Shown: positions 14,239-26,151 of the stretch, one piece after another
Layout: every line of letters begins with the position of its first letter
Numbering within the stretch: position 1 is the stretch's first letter
Assembly: GCA_023362775.1 (NCBI GenBank)
Contig: JALMGJ010000139.1
Location: forward strand, 41,567-105,566
Length of the DNA stretch: 64,000 bases
DNA from: Charina bottae
Taxonomy: Eukaryota > Chordata > Lepidosauria > Squamata > Charinaidae
Direction: 5' to 3'
Notes under the pieces: model-generated
What the model saw: the letters and a program-made list of their open reading frames with translations, nothing else
What the model was told of the DNA's origin: nothing
Databases searched by the model: none
Program-made: the position numbers and the translations under genes

Positions 14239-15389
14239 ATCTGCATATCTGAGATTGTTAATGTTTCTTCCAGCGATTTTAACTCCAACCTTGGATTCAT
14301 GAAGCCCAGCACATTGCATGATGTGTTCTGCGTACAGGTTGAATAGGTAGGGTGAGAGTATACAACCCTACCGTACTCATTTCCCAATCTTAAACTAGTC
14401 CGTTGTTCCGTGCTCTGTTCTTACCAATGCTACTTGGTCGTTATACAGATTCCTCAGGAGGCAGACAAGATGACTTGGTATCCCCATACCACCAAGAATT
14501 TGCCACAATTTGTTATGATCCACACAGTCAAAGGCTTTAGAATAGTCAATAAAACAAAAATAGATGTTTTTCTGAAACTCCCTGGCTTTCTCAATTATCC
14601 AGCGGATATTGGCAATTTGGTCTCTAGTTCCTCTGCGTTTTCTAAACCCAGCTTGTACATCTGGCAATTCTCTCTCCATTAATTGCTGGAGTCTACCTTG
14701 CAGGATCTTGAGTGTTACCTTACTGGCATGTGAAATTAGTGCCACTGTTCGATAGTTTGAACATTCTTTAGTGTTTCCCTTTTTTGGTATTGGGATATAA
14801 GTTAATTTTTTCCAATCTGATGGCCATTCTTGTGTTTTCCAAATTTGCTGGCATATGGCATGCATCACCCTGACAGTATCATCTTGCAAGTTTTTAACTT
14901 TAACTCACTGACCACAGCATCAAAGCTATCCCCGATATTATTCTCCTTCCTATACAGTTCTTCCGTATATTCTTAACACCTTTTCTAGATCTCTTCTGCT
15001 TCTGTTAGGTCCTTGCCATCTTTGTTTTTGATTATTTGCCTGGACTTTACGTCCGATGTTTCTAATTTTCTGGAAATTAGAATTTTTGTATTTAAATGGG
15101 CAATTCTCCCCCTATCCCAGTTGCCTTTTGCTTTCCTTCTTTCTTGGGCTACTTCCATAGTCTAAGCAGACAGCCATATTGCCTTCTTGGTTTTCTTTTT
15201 CTTTGGGATGTTTTTTGTTGCCTTCTCCTGAACAATGTTGCGAACTTTTGTCGAAAGTTCTTCTGGGACCCTATCTACTAAATCTAGTCCCTTAAATCTA
15301 TTCTTCACCACCACAGCATATTCATTAGGAATATTAGTGAGCTCAAATCTAACTGATCTGTGTGTCTTCCCTATTCTCTTTATTTCAGA

Positions 15390-15928
15390 TTTCTCATGGG
15401 AAAGCAGTTGCAAATTGTGTTCCTTCACAGGCTGGTATGAGATTGTTATGTCTACCTCCATGAGATGCCTGCTTACCACCAGCAGGGGGGGGGTAGGAAG
15501 CATGCTTACTAGATGGAACACTGCCACCTACTGGCAGGTTATACTCTGTGCTTAGAGTCTCCAGATCTGAAGCCTGACCAATCAGAGTTTGGTCAGGTTA
15601 GTATAACTAGTTTACTGAAAATGAGTTCCTTTGCCCTTGACTCTGCTTGTCTGGTGGCCATTACCAAGTGTCTTGCTCTCGACAAAAGACTTTGAAGTGT
15701 AGCCAACTGGCTTAGTATTTGCCAGGTTTGTGTTCCTTAAGTCTTGTATTCGATGGAAGCAAGGAGTGAGAAGTACATCTGTGTCTTCTGCTTTTAAGCT
15801 GTTTCTTCTGCTTGTGCTCTACCGTATGTATACGAACTGCTTTATCTACTGTAAAGATTTATAGCTTAGAAAGCTGCACTCTGCATGTTTACTCTTGCCT
15901 CCTCCCAATTCGCCAGGTCTCGAAACTT
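15390..15928. mobile_element. Unidentified insertion of about 540 bp in old BovB, possibly an LTR
   Basis: BovB alignment breaks near 15390 and resumes near 15928, so this block is inserted. There is no coding pattern. A stretch at 15857-15890 ('agctgcactctgcatgtttactct') resembles 25245-25285, so it belongs to a dispersed family. Exact ends and family are not resolved. Confidence 0.4.
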
Positions 15929-16754
15929 TAGTCTGATTCTAAATTGTGCAATAAGAAGTTTGTGATCTGAACTACAGTCAGCTCCAGGTCTTGTTTTTAC
16001 TGACTGTATAGATGTCCGCCACCTTTGGCTACAAAGAATTTAGTCAATCAGATTTCGGTGTCGATCATCTGGTGAAGTCCATGTATAAAGTCAAAGTTTA
16101 AGTTGTGGGAAGAGTGTGTTCGTTATGCACAGTGAATTGTCTTTGCAAAATTCTATCAGCCTATGTCCCACTTCATTTTGTTCTCCCAGACAATGCTTAC
16201 CTGTAATTCCAGGTGTCATTTGACTACCCACCTTAGCATTCCAGTCTCCTGTAATGAAAATAACATCTCTTTCTGGTGTATTATCCAGTAGGTGCTGCAG
16301 ATCCTCATAGAACTGATCTACTTCTGCTTCGCCAGCATCTGTGGTTGGGGTGTGTATTTGGATCACTTTGATGTTAAATGGCTTACCTTGAATTCAAACT
16401 GAGATCATTCTATCATTTTTTCAATTGTATCCAAGCACTGCTTTAATGTCTTTATATTAATTATGAAGGTTAGATCTGGTGGTCATCTGATGTGAAGTGG
16501 CCCATTCCAGTCCCTTTCAGTTCACTGACACCCAAAATGTCTATATTAACTCTTGCCATCTCACCAATAACCACATCCAATTTGCTCTGGCTCATAGATC
16601 TTACATTACAGGTTCCTATGGTGTGTTGATCTTTCGAACATCGGATTTGTCATCCACCACCAGCACTGTCAGCTGCTAGCCATCCTTTCAGTTTGAGCTA
16701 ACTGTGTCATCACATCTGGGGATAGTTGAACTTATCCTCTGTTCCTCCTCAGTA

Positions 16755-18055
16755 GCATTTTATTTATTTATTTATTTAATTAATTAATTAAATTTATATA
16801 ACCGCCCATCTCCCCCAGTGGGGAACTCTGGGTGGTTTACAATAAAATGGATTAAAACAGAATAAAACATCAATGTACAATATATAAATTAATAAATAAT
16901 TATAAATCCAGATGGAGATGGAATTAAAACGAAGGACAATAAATTAAGGAATTAACCACCCCCATGAGGAACTATCCTTTCCTCCTTCCCATGCCAGGCA
17001 GCAGAACCAGGTCTTCAGCTCTTTCCTAAAGGTCGGGAGGGAGGAGATCTGCCTCAACTCTGGGGCAAGATGTTCCACAGTGTGGGCACTACCACAGAGA
17101 AGGCCCACCTCCTAGACCCCATCAGATGACATTCTTTAATTGATGGGGTTCGTAGCAGGCCCTCTCTGAATGACCTGGTGGGGCGGGTCGATAAAATGGG
17201 GATAAGACGGTCCTTCAGGTATTCTGGCCCCATGCCATGTAGGGCTTTAAAGGTAATAACCAACACCTTGAATTGTACCCGGAAGCAGACCGGCACCCAA
17301 TGCAGCTTGCGGAGCAAAGCTGTTATATGTGCAGATTTTGGTGCACCCAAAATTGCTCGCGCGGCCGCATTCTGCACCAGCTGAAGCTTCCGGATAGTCT
17401 TCAAGGGTAGCCCCATGTAGAGCGCATTGCAATAATCTACATGGGAGATGACGAGAGCATGAGTGACTGTTCGGAGGGCGTCGCGATCCAGGAATGGGCG
17501 CAACTGGCGCACCAACCGAAGTTGTGCGAAAGCCCTCCTAGCCACGACTGCCACCTGCTCTTTGAGCAGGAGTCGTGAGTCTAGAAGGACCCCCAAGTTG
17601 CGCACCGGTTCCAAATGGGGCAGTGCTACCCCATCAAGAACCAAAGATGATAATTTCCCAAAAGACGCTAGGCCATCAATCCACAGCCTCTCGGTCTTGC
17701 TAGGGTTCAATTGTAGCCTGTTGTTCCCCATCCAGGCCCTCACAGCCCCCAGGCACTGGGACAGGGTGGTCACTGCATCACTTACTTCACCAGGGATGGA
17801 GATGTACAATTGAGTATCATCCGCATACTGATGATACCTCATCCCATGGTGTCGGATGACCTCGCCCAGCGGTTTCATGTAGATGTTAAATAGGAGAGGA
17901 GAGAGAACCGAACCCTGCGGCACCCCACACAAGAGGGGCCGAGGGTCAGATCTCTCCTCTCCTATTACCACTGACTGGGATCAGCCTCGGAGGAAGGAGG
18001 TGAACCAGCGCAAAACTATGCCACCTACCCCCAACTCCCTAAGCCGCCCCAACTA
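16755..18055 (-). mobile_element. L2 LINE, 5'-truncated (reverse transcriptase C-terminal half and 3' end)
   Basis: The minus strand encodes an L2-clade reverse transcriptase segment (17054-17971): VPQGSVLSPLLFNIYMKPLG, the catalytic YADDTQLY motif, then RLQLNPSKTE and the LHWVPVCFRVQFKVLV block. The frame breaks upstream of 17971, where L2-like sequence continues to about 18055. The 3' end at 16755 carries the L2 tail and AT-rich TTTA/TTAA repeats. It is inserted in old BovB between 16755 and 18056. No endonuclease is present, so it cannot move. Confidence 0.85.
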
Positions 18056-18319
18056 TTTTGACCATCTTCTGACCTGGGAGTCCCATCTTCCGATGGTATA
18101 CCGACATATCTCTGGTTGTACTGATCCATTTAATTTTCATGGCTAGAATACTGGGGTGGGTTGCGATTACCTTCGCCAGGTCTATTTAGTCTGACCTCTC
18201 TGCCATGACCTTCCCATCTTGGGTGTCCCTTCACAGTTTAGCACATGGCTTCATTGAGGTGCTCAAGCTCCAGTACCATGACGAGCTAACAACCTCCTTT
18301 GCTGGAGTTAATGTATTAT

Positions 18320-20221
18320 ACCAACTTAAAATTTTGTATCAAGTAAAATTCAAATCTTTTAACCATATTTTCTCCCACTTTTCAAATTGAATGCTGTGAC
18401 CCACATTTTGTTCCCATTTAATTATAGAGTTCTTTATAGGTAATTTGGAGATTTTATTTTGTAGTAAAATTTTGTAAACCTTGGTAATTAGATGATCCTC
18501 CTCTCTCCACAATATATTGTCCCAATTAACAGAGCTACTTTTGAATTTAAATTTTTGGAGTCAATCTTGAATTGCGCTTTTATTTGTAAATACGTATTCC
18601 AATTGCAAATGTGGCCCTCATTCTCTAATTCTTCCCTGGTTTTGAATTTATAGTTTGAACCCTCAAATAACAACAAATCTTTATAATTTAACCACTTATT
18701 CCTAGTTGTGACACCTTGCAGTGTAAATGCTTCATATGGGGAGATCCATAGTGGTAAGTTTGGTACTATTAATTTCTTGTATTTCTCCCAAATTTTTAGA
18801 ATTGATTTCCTAATTGGATGATGCGTAAATGCCAGATTTGCTTTTGTTTTATCGTACCAGAGGAACCCGTGCCATCCAAATCTAAGATCGTGCTCTTCTA
18901 AATTCAATAATTTTCTATTGTCTAATTTTATCCATTCTCTCATCCAAACCAGTACACTAGCTACATAATATAATCTTAAATCTGGTAAGCCAAATCCTCC
19001 ATTTTCTTTAGTATCTTGTAAGTATTTATATTTGATTCTAGGTTTTTTCCCTTGCCATACAGTATAAATTTAGCGAGATCTTTCTGCCAATTCAGAAATG
19101 TTTTCTCTGTGATTATTATTGGTACTGTTTGAAATAAAAACAGTATTCTTGGAAGAATATTCATTTTGATTGTGCAAATCCTTCCAAGGAGAGATACTTG
19201 GAGCTTTGTCCAATTATGTAGATCTTGTCGTATTTCATTCCAAATTTTAATATTTATTATTTTTGAATAGATCTGAATTTTTTGATGTGATTTCAACTCC
19301 TAAATATCTTATTTTTTAAACATTTTTAAATCCCGTAGCCAATTCCATAGTGTAAATATCATTTGCAGACATATTTAAATTTATCATCTTTGTTTTTTGG
19401 TTGTTTATTTTAAATCCAGCAAGCTCTCCAAATTCATGTATCTTTTTTAGTAAGTGACTTAATGAATTATCTGGATTTTGTAGAGTAATAACAATATCAT
19501 CTGCAAATGCCCTTAGCTGATAATTTTCCTGTTTTATTTTGACTCCTTCAATTTGACTATCTTTTCTAATATTTTCTAGAAGGATTTCCAAAACCAAAAT
19601 GAATAAAAGGGGAGATATTGGGCATCCTTGTCTAGTGCCCTTACCTATATTGCAATTTTGGGTTACATCATTATTCACCACTATCTTGGCTTTTTGATTT
19701 GTATAAATTGCTTGAATCGCATTGATAAATTTATTTCCGTATTCTAATCTTTTAAGTGTTTTAATCAAAAATTCCCAATTTAAATTATCAAATGCTTTTT
19801 CAGCATCTAAAAATAATAAAGTAATTTGTTTATCATTATGATTTTTTGCATATTCAATTATGTTTAGAATGGATCTTATGTTATCTTTTATATATCTTTT
19901 TGGTAGGAAGCCACTTTGATCCAAATTTATTGTATCTTGTAGAACTTTTTTTAGTCTATTAGCCAGGATGGTGGTAAATATTTTGTAATCTGTATTTAGA
20001 AGAGAGATTGGTCTGTAGTTTTTACACAGAGTCGGATCTTGGTTTTCTTTAGGAATTAAAATGATATTTGCTTCTATCCATGAATTAGGTATAGTATTTC
20101 CTGCCATTATTGAATTTAGGAGCATATTAAATGGTGTTATGAGAAATTCCTGAAAATGTTTGTAATAAGATGCTGTAAAACCATCTGGTCCTGGTGTTTT
20201 ACCTGATTTTTGTTTTTTTAT
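18320..20221 (-). mobile_element. L1 LINE ORF2, inverted segment part 1 (reverse transcriptase and C-terminal domain)
   Basis: The minus strand encodes vertebrate L1-type ORF2. From right to left: the GKTPGPDGF motif near 20190, RT core (19316-20125) with KNYRPISLLNTDYKI, GTRQGCPISPLL and the catalytic FADDIVI, then thumb/C-terminal sequence (18976-19296, 18488-18943) to about 18320. Several stops split it. The BovB at 20222-22757 separates it from its endonuclease part at 22758-23690. It is the inverted 5' portion of one L1 insertion whose 3' part lies in plus orientation at 23691. Confidence 0.85.
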
Positions 20222-22757
20222 TTGTTGTTGTTCAGTCGTTCAGTCGTGTCCGACTCTTCGTGACCTCATGGACCATAGCACGCCAGGCCTTCCTGTCCTC
20301 CACTGTCTCTCGGAGTTTACTCAAATTCATGTTCATTACATCGGTGATGCTATCTAACCATCTCATCCTCTGACGTCCCCTTCTCCTTTTGCCCTCAGTC
20401 TTTCCCAGCATCAGGGTCTTTTCCAGTGAGTCCTCTCTTCTCATTAGGTGGCCAAAGTATTTGAGCTTCAGCTTCAGCATCTGTCCTTCCAATGAGCAGT
20501 CAGGGTTGATTTCCTTTAGGATTGACTGGTTTGACCTCCTTGCAGTCCAAGGGACTCTCAAGAGTCTTCTCCAGCACCACAGCTCGAAAGCATCAATTCT
20601 TCAGCGCTCAGCCTTCCTTATGGTCCAACTCTCACAGCCATACATTGCTACTGGAAAAACCATAGCTTTAACTATACGGACCTTTGTCGGCAAGGTGATG
20701 TCTCTGCTTTTTAATATGCTGTCTAGGTTTGCCATAGCTTTCCTTCCAAGGAGCAAGCGTCTTTTAATTTCATGGCTGCAGTCACCGTCTGCGGTGATCT
20801 TGGAGCCCAAGAAAATGAAATCTGTCACTGCTTCCATTTCTTCCCCTTCTATTTGCCAGGAAGTGATGGGACCAGATGCCATGGTCTGGGTTTTTTTAAT
20901 GTTGAGTTTCAAGCCAGCTTTTGCACTCTCCTCTTTCACCCTCATCAAGAGGCTCTTTAGTTCCTCTTCACTTTCTGCCATTAGGGTGGTATCGTCTGCA
21001 TATCTGAGGTTGTTGATATTTTTCCCGGCAATCTTAACTCCGGCTTGTGATTCATCCAGCCCGACATTTCTCATGATGTACTCTGCATATAAGTTAAATA
21101 AGCAGGGTGATAATATACAGCCTTGTCGTACTCCTTTCCCAATTTTGAACCAGTCGGTTGTTCCATGTCCGGTTCTAACTGTTGCTTCTTGACCCACATA
21201 CAGGTTTCTCAGGAGACAGGTAAGGTGGTCTGGTACTCCCATCTCTTTAAGAATTTGCCACAGTTTGTTGTGATCCACACAATCAAAGGCTTTAGCGTAG
21301 TCAATGAAGCAGAAGTAGATGTTTTTCTGGAACTCTCTTGCTTTTTCCATGATCCAGCGAATGTTGGCAATCTGATCTCTAGTTCCTCTGCCTCTTCGAA
21401 ACCCAGCTTGCACTTCTGGTAGTTCTCGGTTCACATGCTGCTGAAGCCTAGCTTGTAGGATTTTGAGCATAACCTTGCTGGCATGTGAAATTAGTGCAAC
21501 TGTACGGTAGTTTGAACATTCTTTGGCATTGCCTTTCTTTGGAATTGGAACGTAAACTGACCTTTTCCAATCCTGTGGCCACTGTTGAGTTTTCCAAATT
21601 TGTTGGCATATTGAGTGCAGCACTTTAACAGCATCATCTTTTAGGATTTTAAATAGCTCAGCTGGGATACTGTCTTCTCCGCTAGCTTTGTTGTTAGTAA
21701 TGCTTCCTAAGGCCCACTTGACTTCACTCTCTAGGATGTCCGGCTCAAGGTCAGTGACCACACCATCGTATTTATCAGGGATATTAAGATCTTTCTTGTA
21801 TAGTTCTTCTGTGTATTCTTGCCACCTCTTCTTAATCTCTTCTGCTTCTGTTAGGTCCCTGCCTTTTTTGTCCTTTATCATGCCCATCTTTGCACAAAAC
21901 GTTCCCTTGATATCTCCGATTTTCTGCATTCAGTTGTTTATATCTTTCCCTTTCTCCCTTGCCTTTTGCTTCCCTTCTTTCCTCAGCTATTTGTAAAGCC
22001 TCATCAGTCAGCCACTTTGCTTTCTTGCATTTCTTTTTCTTTGGGATGGTTTTAGTTGCTGCCTCCTGTACAATGTTACGAACCTCCATCCATAGTTCTT
22101 CAGGCACTCTGTCTACCAGATCTAATCCTTTAAATCTATTCCTCACTTCCACTGTATATTCATAAGGGATATGATTTAGGTCATACCTGATTGGTCTAGT
22201 GGTTTTCTCTACATTCTTCAATTTAAGCCTAAATTTTGCAATAAGAAGCTCATGATCTGAGCACAGTCAGCTCCAGGTCTTGTTTTTGCTGATTGTATAG
22301 AGCTTCTCCATCTTTGGCTGCAAAGTATATAATCAATCTGATTTCGGTATTGACCATCTGGTGATGTCCATGTGTAGAGTCGTCTCTTGTGTTGTTGGAA
22401 AAGAGTGTTTGCTATGACCAGCGTGTTCTCTTGACAAAACTCTATTAGCCTTTGCCCTGCTTCATTTTGTACTCCGAGGCTGAACTTGCCTGTTATTCCG
22501 GTTATTTTTTGACTTCCTACCTTAGCATTCCAGTCCCCTATGATGAAATGGACATCTTTTTTTGGTGTTAGTTCTAGAAGGTGTTGTAGGTCTTCATAGA
22601 ACCAGTCAACTTCAGCTTCTTTGGCATCAGTGGTTGGGGCATAGACTTGGATCACTGTGATGTTGAATGGTTTGCCTTGGATTCGAACTGAAAGCATTCT
22701 GTCGTTTTTGAGGTTGTACCCCAGTACTGCCTTTCCGACTCTTTTATTGACTATGAA
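20222..22757 (-). mobile_element. Younger BovB LINE inserted in the L1, 5'-truncated
   Basis: The minus strand holds long open blocks of the BovB protein: endonuclease part (22218-22697, with IGDWNAKVGS and a YRNQIDYILC motif), a connector (21832-22221), reverse transcriptase (20601-21929, GVRQGCILSP and catalytic YADDTTLMA), and the C-terminal end (20232-20561, LKYFGHLMRRED). The 3' end has the typical 'caacaacaa' tail in reverse at 20222. About 2.5 kb against 3.2 kb or more for full length; the endonuclease N-terminus is missing and there are breaks at about 20590, 21900 and 22220. Much less decayed than the BovB at 12175-18320. Confidence 0.9.
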
Positions 22758-23690
22758 CTATTATTTCCTGGTTTGTAATTGGTTCATTCAAATTCTCTCT
22801 TTGCGTTTGAGAAATCTTCTCCACTTTACTTTCTTGTAAATAAGCATCACATTTGTCTTGTGTTAATTGTTGCTTTCGATATAATTTATTATAAAAGTCG
22901 TAAAAAGCCTTTCTAATACCTTGATTATCGGTAAATTCTTCTCCATTTTCTTTTCTTTTCTTAATAATCTTTTTGTTCGCCTCTTTTCTTAATTTAAAAG
23001 CTAACCATTTCCCTGCTTTATTAGCATGTTGAAAATGTCTCTGTCTGACGTATCTTAATTTTTTTTCTATTTCATCTATTGTTTGGAGTTCTTATTGCTT
23101 TTGTAAAATATGTATTTGGTTTTTAATATTTTTGTCTTTGGGATTACTTTGAAGTTCAGTTTCTTTTATTTTAATTTGGTGCAGATTTGTAGAAATTTTT
23201 GTTGTTTTAGTTTTCTAAGATGGTTACCAAGAGACACAAAATGACCACTAATATAGGCTTTACCTGCATCCCAAATTGTATTAATGTTTACCTCATCATT
23301 CATGTTTATCTCAAAAAATTATTTTAGTTTTTCTTTGCTGTCTTCCAGATATTGTTTGTTTCTTAATAAAGTTTCATTAAGTCTCCATCTATATGCTTTT
23401 GATGTAATTTTTAGGTCTAATTGGACAGCATTATGATCTGAGAATGTTTTGGCCAATATTTTCATATCCTTAATTTTATTTATTAAATTTTTAGAAAGCC
23501 AAATCATATCAATTCTAGAGAATGATTTATGTCTATCTGAAAAAAATGTAAATTCTTTTGCGTTCCCCATTTTGTGTCTCCATGCATCCACCAGATCTAG
23601 GTTGGTTGCAAGTTCAAAAAATTCATTTGGTAATTTTTCCTGATTTTGCTTAATTGGCTTATCTGATTTTCATCTCTGATTTCCAGAGTT
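22758..23690 (-). mobile_element. L1 LINE ORF2, inverted segment part 2 (endonuclease C-terminus and spacer)
   Basis: The minus strand encodes the end of an L1 endonuclease (23319-23591, with SRIDMIWLS and the SDHNAV motif), then AT-rich coding remnants down to 22758. The element's 5' truncation point is at about 23690, where sequence switches abruptly to L1 ORF2 C-terminus in plus orientation. Confidence 0.8.
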
Positions 23691-24356
23691 ACTTTTGCAA
23701 GACATTGGAAAGAGGACTATTCACCTACAATCGATGAATGGCTATTAAAAACGATGGATCTAATGCAGATGGCTAAGTTAACAGACTTATTAAACGACAA
23801 GAATTTGGAAGAATTTAACTCATGTTGGGATCCATTCTATAGATTTATAGAAAAAACTCGAAAAATACAATTAGAAAACTAATGTAAATAAGATTTGTGA
23901 ATGTAAAAAACTAATTATATATATTAAATCTATATAGTAATAGTTGTAGAGAATAATGGTGAGAAAGTAGGAAGTCTACTTTGGTTTTTTTTGTTTTTTT
24001 GTTTTTTTTTAGAAGAGGTAATGGGAAGCTAGAAAGTAGATAAAGTTAGAGTAGGTAGAGGAGGGGAAGAAGGAAGTGGTTAGAGAGCTTCAAGAAGATG
24101 TAAGTATCTAGTAAGTAGAGAAGGTTAGAGTAGGTAGAGGAGGGGAAGAAGGAAGTGGTTAGAGAGTTTTAAGAAGGTGTAAGAAAGAAGAGAGAAGAAG
24201 GACAAGTGACTTAGGGGTAAAGGGTAAAAGTATTTTAAAGTAAAAAGAAGTTTGGAGGTTATGCAATATATTATGTTTGTTTTATGCTTATGGAATTTTT
24301 TTTCTTTGTTATGTATGTGTATGTTTAGAATAAAGATTGTTTTTTTTTAAAAAAAT
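23691..24356 (+). mobile_element. L1 LINE 3' end in plus orientation (ORF2 C-terminus, 3' UTR, A-tail)
   Basis: Plus-strand reading gives the end of L1 ORF2 (FARHWKEDY, EWLLKTMDL) with a stop at about 23880. A purine-rich 3' UTR follows, containing a twofold 75-bp repeat (24034-24180), then AATAAA at 24329-24334 and a short A-tail. In L1 coordinates it begins just past where the inverted segment's outer end (18320) stops, as expected from twin priming. Confidence 0.8.
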
Positions 24357-24609
24357 AGAAACATCTGCCTCTGGGGTTTAAAGAGTGGGTGGATAAAGCT
24401 CATGTTTCCGCTCCTAAAAAGGTGCTAAAGTTTCACTCTAAGTTTCCTGACAAACCTGGATGATTAATGTATATGTGCTGATTCTGTTTTGTTACAGATT
24501 TCAACATATTCTTCACTGCAGTTTCTTTTTCCTCCTGGACGTATTGTATTGTATTTTTTTTCATTGCTTTTTGCCTTGTATATAGTTTCTTTCTTTTGGA
24601 GGGTCAGCC
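24357..24609. other. Unassigned sequence between L1 tail and LTR
   Basis: AT-rich, with no recognised gene or repeat. A short plus-strand open stretch near 24360-24460 is too short to interpret. Confidence 0.4.
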
Positions 24610-24973
24610 TGTCAGGGTTCATCGCCATGAATCCTGACATTAGAGTTAGCAAAGTAGTTAGTGTGTGAACTGAAGGGGGGAGGGAATGGGCACCGATTGT
24701 TATGGCTTCTTCTAGAGACTGGAGAGCGCAGCGCGAAGGTCAACCACCTGCTGGAGATGGAGGCTGGGAACGGAGAGTGAAAGTTTGGACACTGACATCC
24801 CTGAAGCTGGAATTGGCGTGCAAGGGGGGAGAGTTAAGTTACCCAGGCGGGAATCCGCATTCAGATCTTTAGGAGTGCTTCAATTAACATGTATCCTGAA
24901 TAAAGCTTAATCTGCATTTAAATGACCTGCATTGAGAAGTGTTTATTAGGGCATTGTAGTTGGGGTCATTACA
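24610..24973 (+). mobile_element. LTR-like sequence, 364 bp
   Basis: Begins TGTCAGGGTTC and ends GTCATTACA, with a GAATAAAGC polyadenylation-type signal about 75 bp from the end. Clear target-site duplications are not visible, and the left flank is not CR1 although the right flank is. It could be a solo LTR with an eroded flank or one end of a deleted element. Confidence 0.5.
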
Positions 24974-25245
24974 GGAATTTCCTGACAGTGAGAACCATTC
25001 AGCAGTGGAACAGCTTGCCTCCTGGAATGGTGGGCGCTCTGTCGCTGGAGGTTCTCAAGAAAAGATTGGACAACCATTTGTCCGAGATGGCATGTGGACT
25101 CCTGCCTTGGGCAGGGGGTTGGACTAGAAGACCCCCAAGGTCCCATCCAACCCTATGATTCTATCATTTTATTGTGAGTTGGGGGCCTGTAAATTATTCG
25201 CAGTCGATGTTTCGCTTAATGGCCACAGTGCGTAATTTAATGACC
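24974..25245 (+). mobile_element. CR1 3' tail and trailing snake repeat, second copy
   Basis: 24974-25165 matches the CR1 tail at 2796-3608 without the foldback, which defines that insertion. 25166-25245 matches the dispersed repeat at 3609-3690. Together with the relics that follow, this is an older, diverged duplicate of the block 2.8-7.2 kb. Confidence 0.75.
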
Positions 25246-25319
25246 AATAAAAGCTGCACTCTGTCTGTTTACTCTGCACCTTAACCCTATCAGCCAGCAT
25301 TATTTAACTCTTTCTTACT
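25246..25319. other. Short spacer resembling the insertion at 15.86 kb
   Basis: Contains 'aaaagctgcactctgtctgtttactct', similar to 15855-15885; possibly a fragment of the same LTR-like family. Confidence 0.35.
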
Positions 25320-25605
25320 CTTGTCTCCAAATGGTCCTTCTACTCCTCCTTCCTGTTCCTCTGTCAGCATCCTTTCTTGCCCTTGTCACCAAATGGTCAT
25401 GTGTGGCATCTGGCTGGTCATGTCTGCACCATTCCCTGACTCTGACCTGCGCCCTCAACCTGGAGAGATCATCCTGCAAGGCAATGAAGGCTGTGCTGCT
25501 TTGCCAACTTCATCATCCTTTCTTGATTTGGTGTCCACTTTGTCATCGGAAGCTTTTTGGGGATTTCTCCTTCCATCTGTGACTCTAAGTTGTACTCACA
25601 TCAGG
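25320..25605 (+). pseudogene. V2R exon 6 relic, left fragment
   Basis: Matches 4405-4850 of the other relic: end of TM2-like sequence, one amplified TM4/loop unit from about 25369, then the diverged unit ('ggggatttctccttcc'). It stops abruptly at about 25605 where the ERV begins. No open frame survives. Confidence 0.75.
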
Positions 25606-26151
25606 CGTGAATTATCAGGCGTGCAGCCATGACCAGGTGGGAAAGGTGCAACCCACCTGGCCAGAATGCAGTGCCAGCAGATGAAAAGTTTCCCCTTAAT
25701 GACCCCAATTGGAATAATCAAATGGCAGCAGACAGAACTAACATGAGAGATTTGAGATGGTATAAAAGAAGCTGCCCCAAAATCACAAAACTTTCTCAAG
25801 ACTTTTGATACTGAGCAACAAAAAGAGGAAGCACCCTCAGTCTTCTTACAAAAACTGAGAGACCAAATGAGAAAATATTCAGGGATGAATCCTGACGATG
25901 TTGTGGCACAAGGTTTACTGAAAGTGGGCTTTGTGACTAAAACATGGCCAGATATTAGGAAGAAGTTGCAAAAGATAGAGGGATGGAGTGAAAGGCCACT
26001 GGAAGAATTGTTAAGAGAGGCCAAAAAATTATATGTTAAAAGAGAGGAAGAAAAACAGAAAACCATGGCTAGAATGATGGTTAACAATGTAGAAAATATT
26101 GTAGTAAAGAAATTAGGAAGTGTACAGAGAGGATTAAAGGCTCAAGTTTAG
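25606..26151 (+). pseudogene. ERV gag remnant (capsid region)
   Basis: Gammaretrovirus-like capsid C-terminal sequence. The clearest part (25867-26151) shows the pattern of a charged capsid end with REAKKLYVKREEEKQ, matching the conserved major-homology and coiled region of the family in outline. The upstream frame is broken, the matrix region and 5' LTR are absent, and it ends at a stop. It has no protease or nucleocapsid. Defective. Confidence 0.7.

Larger units (their letters stand above)
12175..18320 (-). mobile_element. Old BovB (RTE-clade) LINE, fragmented by four later insertions
   Basis: Minus-strand BovB whose 3' end is at about 12175. BovB blocks: 12175-12632 (C-terminal part, CESWSIRKAER and LKYFGHIMRRQD), 13845-14172 and 14239-15390 (reverse transcriptase, for example KNIYFCFIDYSKAFDCVDHN), 15929-16755 (endonuclease, ITGDWNAKVGS), and 18056-18320 (further 5' sequence). 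Interruptions are the hAT-like element, the L2 stub, an unidentified insertion and the long L2. Many frameshifts and stops mean it is dead. It is clearly more diverged than the BovB at 20222-22757, but reaches further 5'. BovB is the LINE known to have moved horizontally between squamates and ruminants. Confidence 0.85.
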
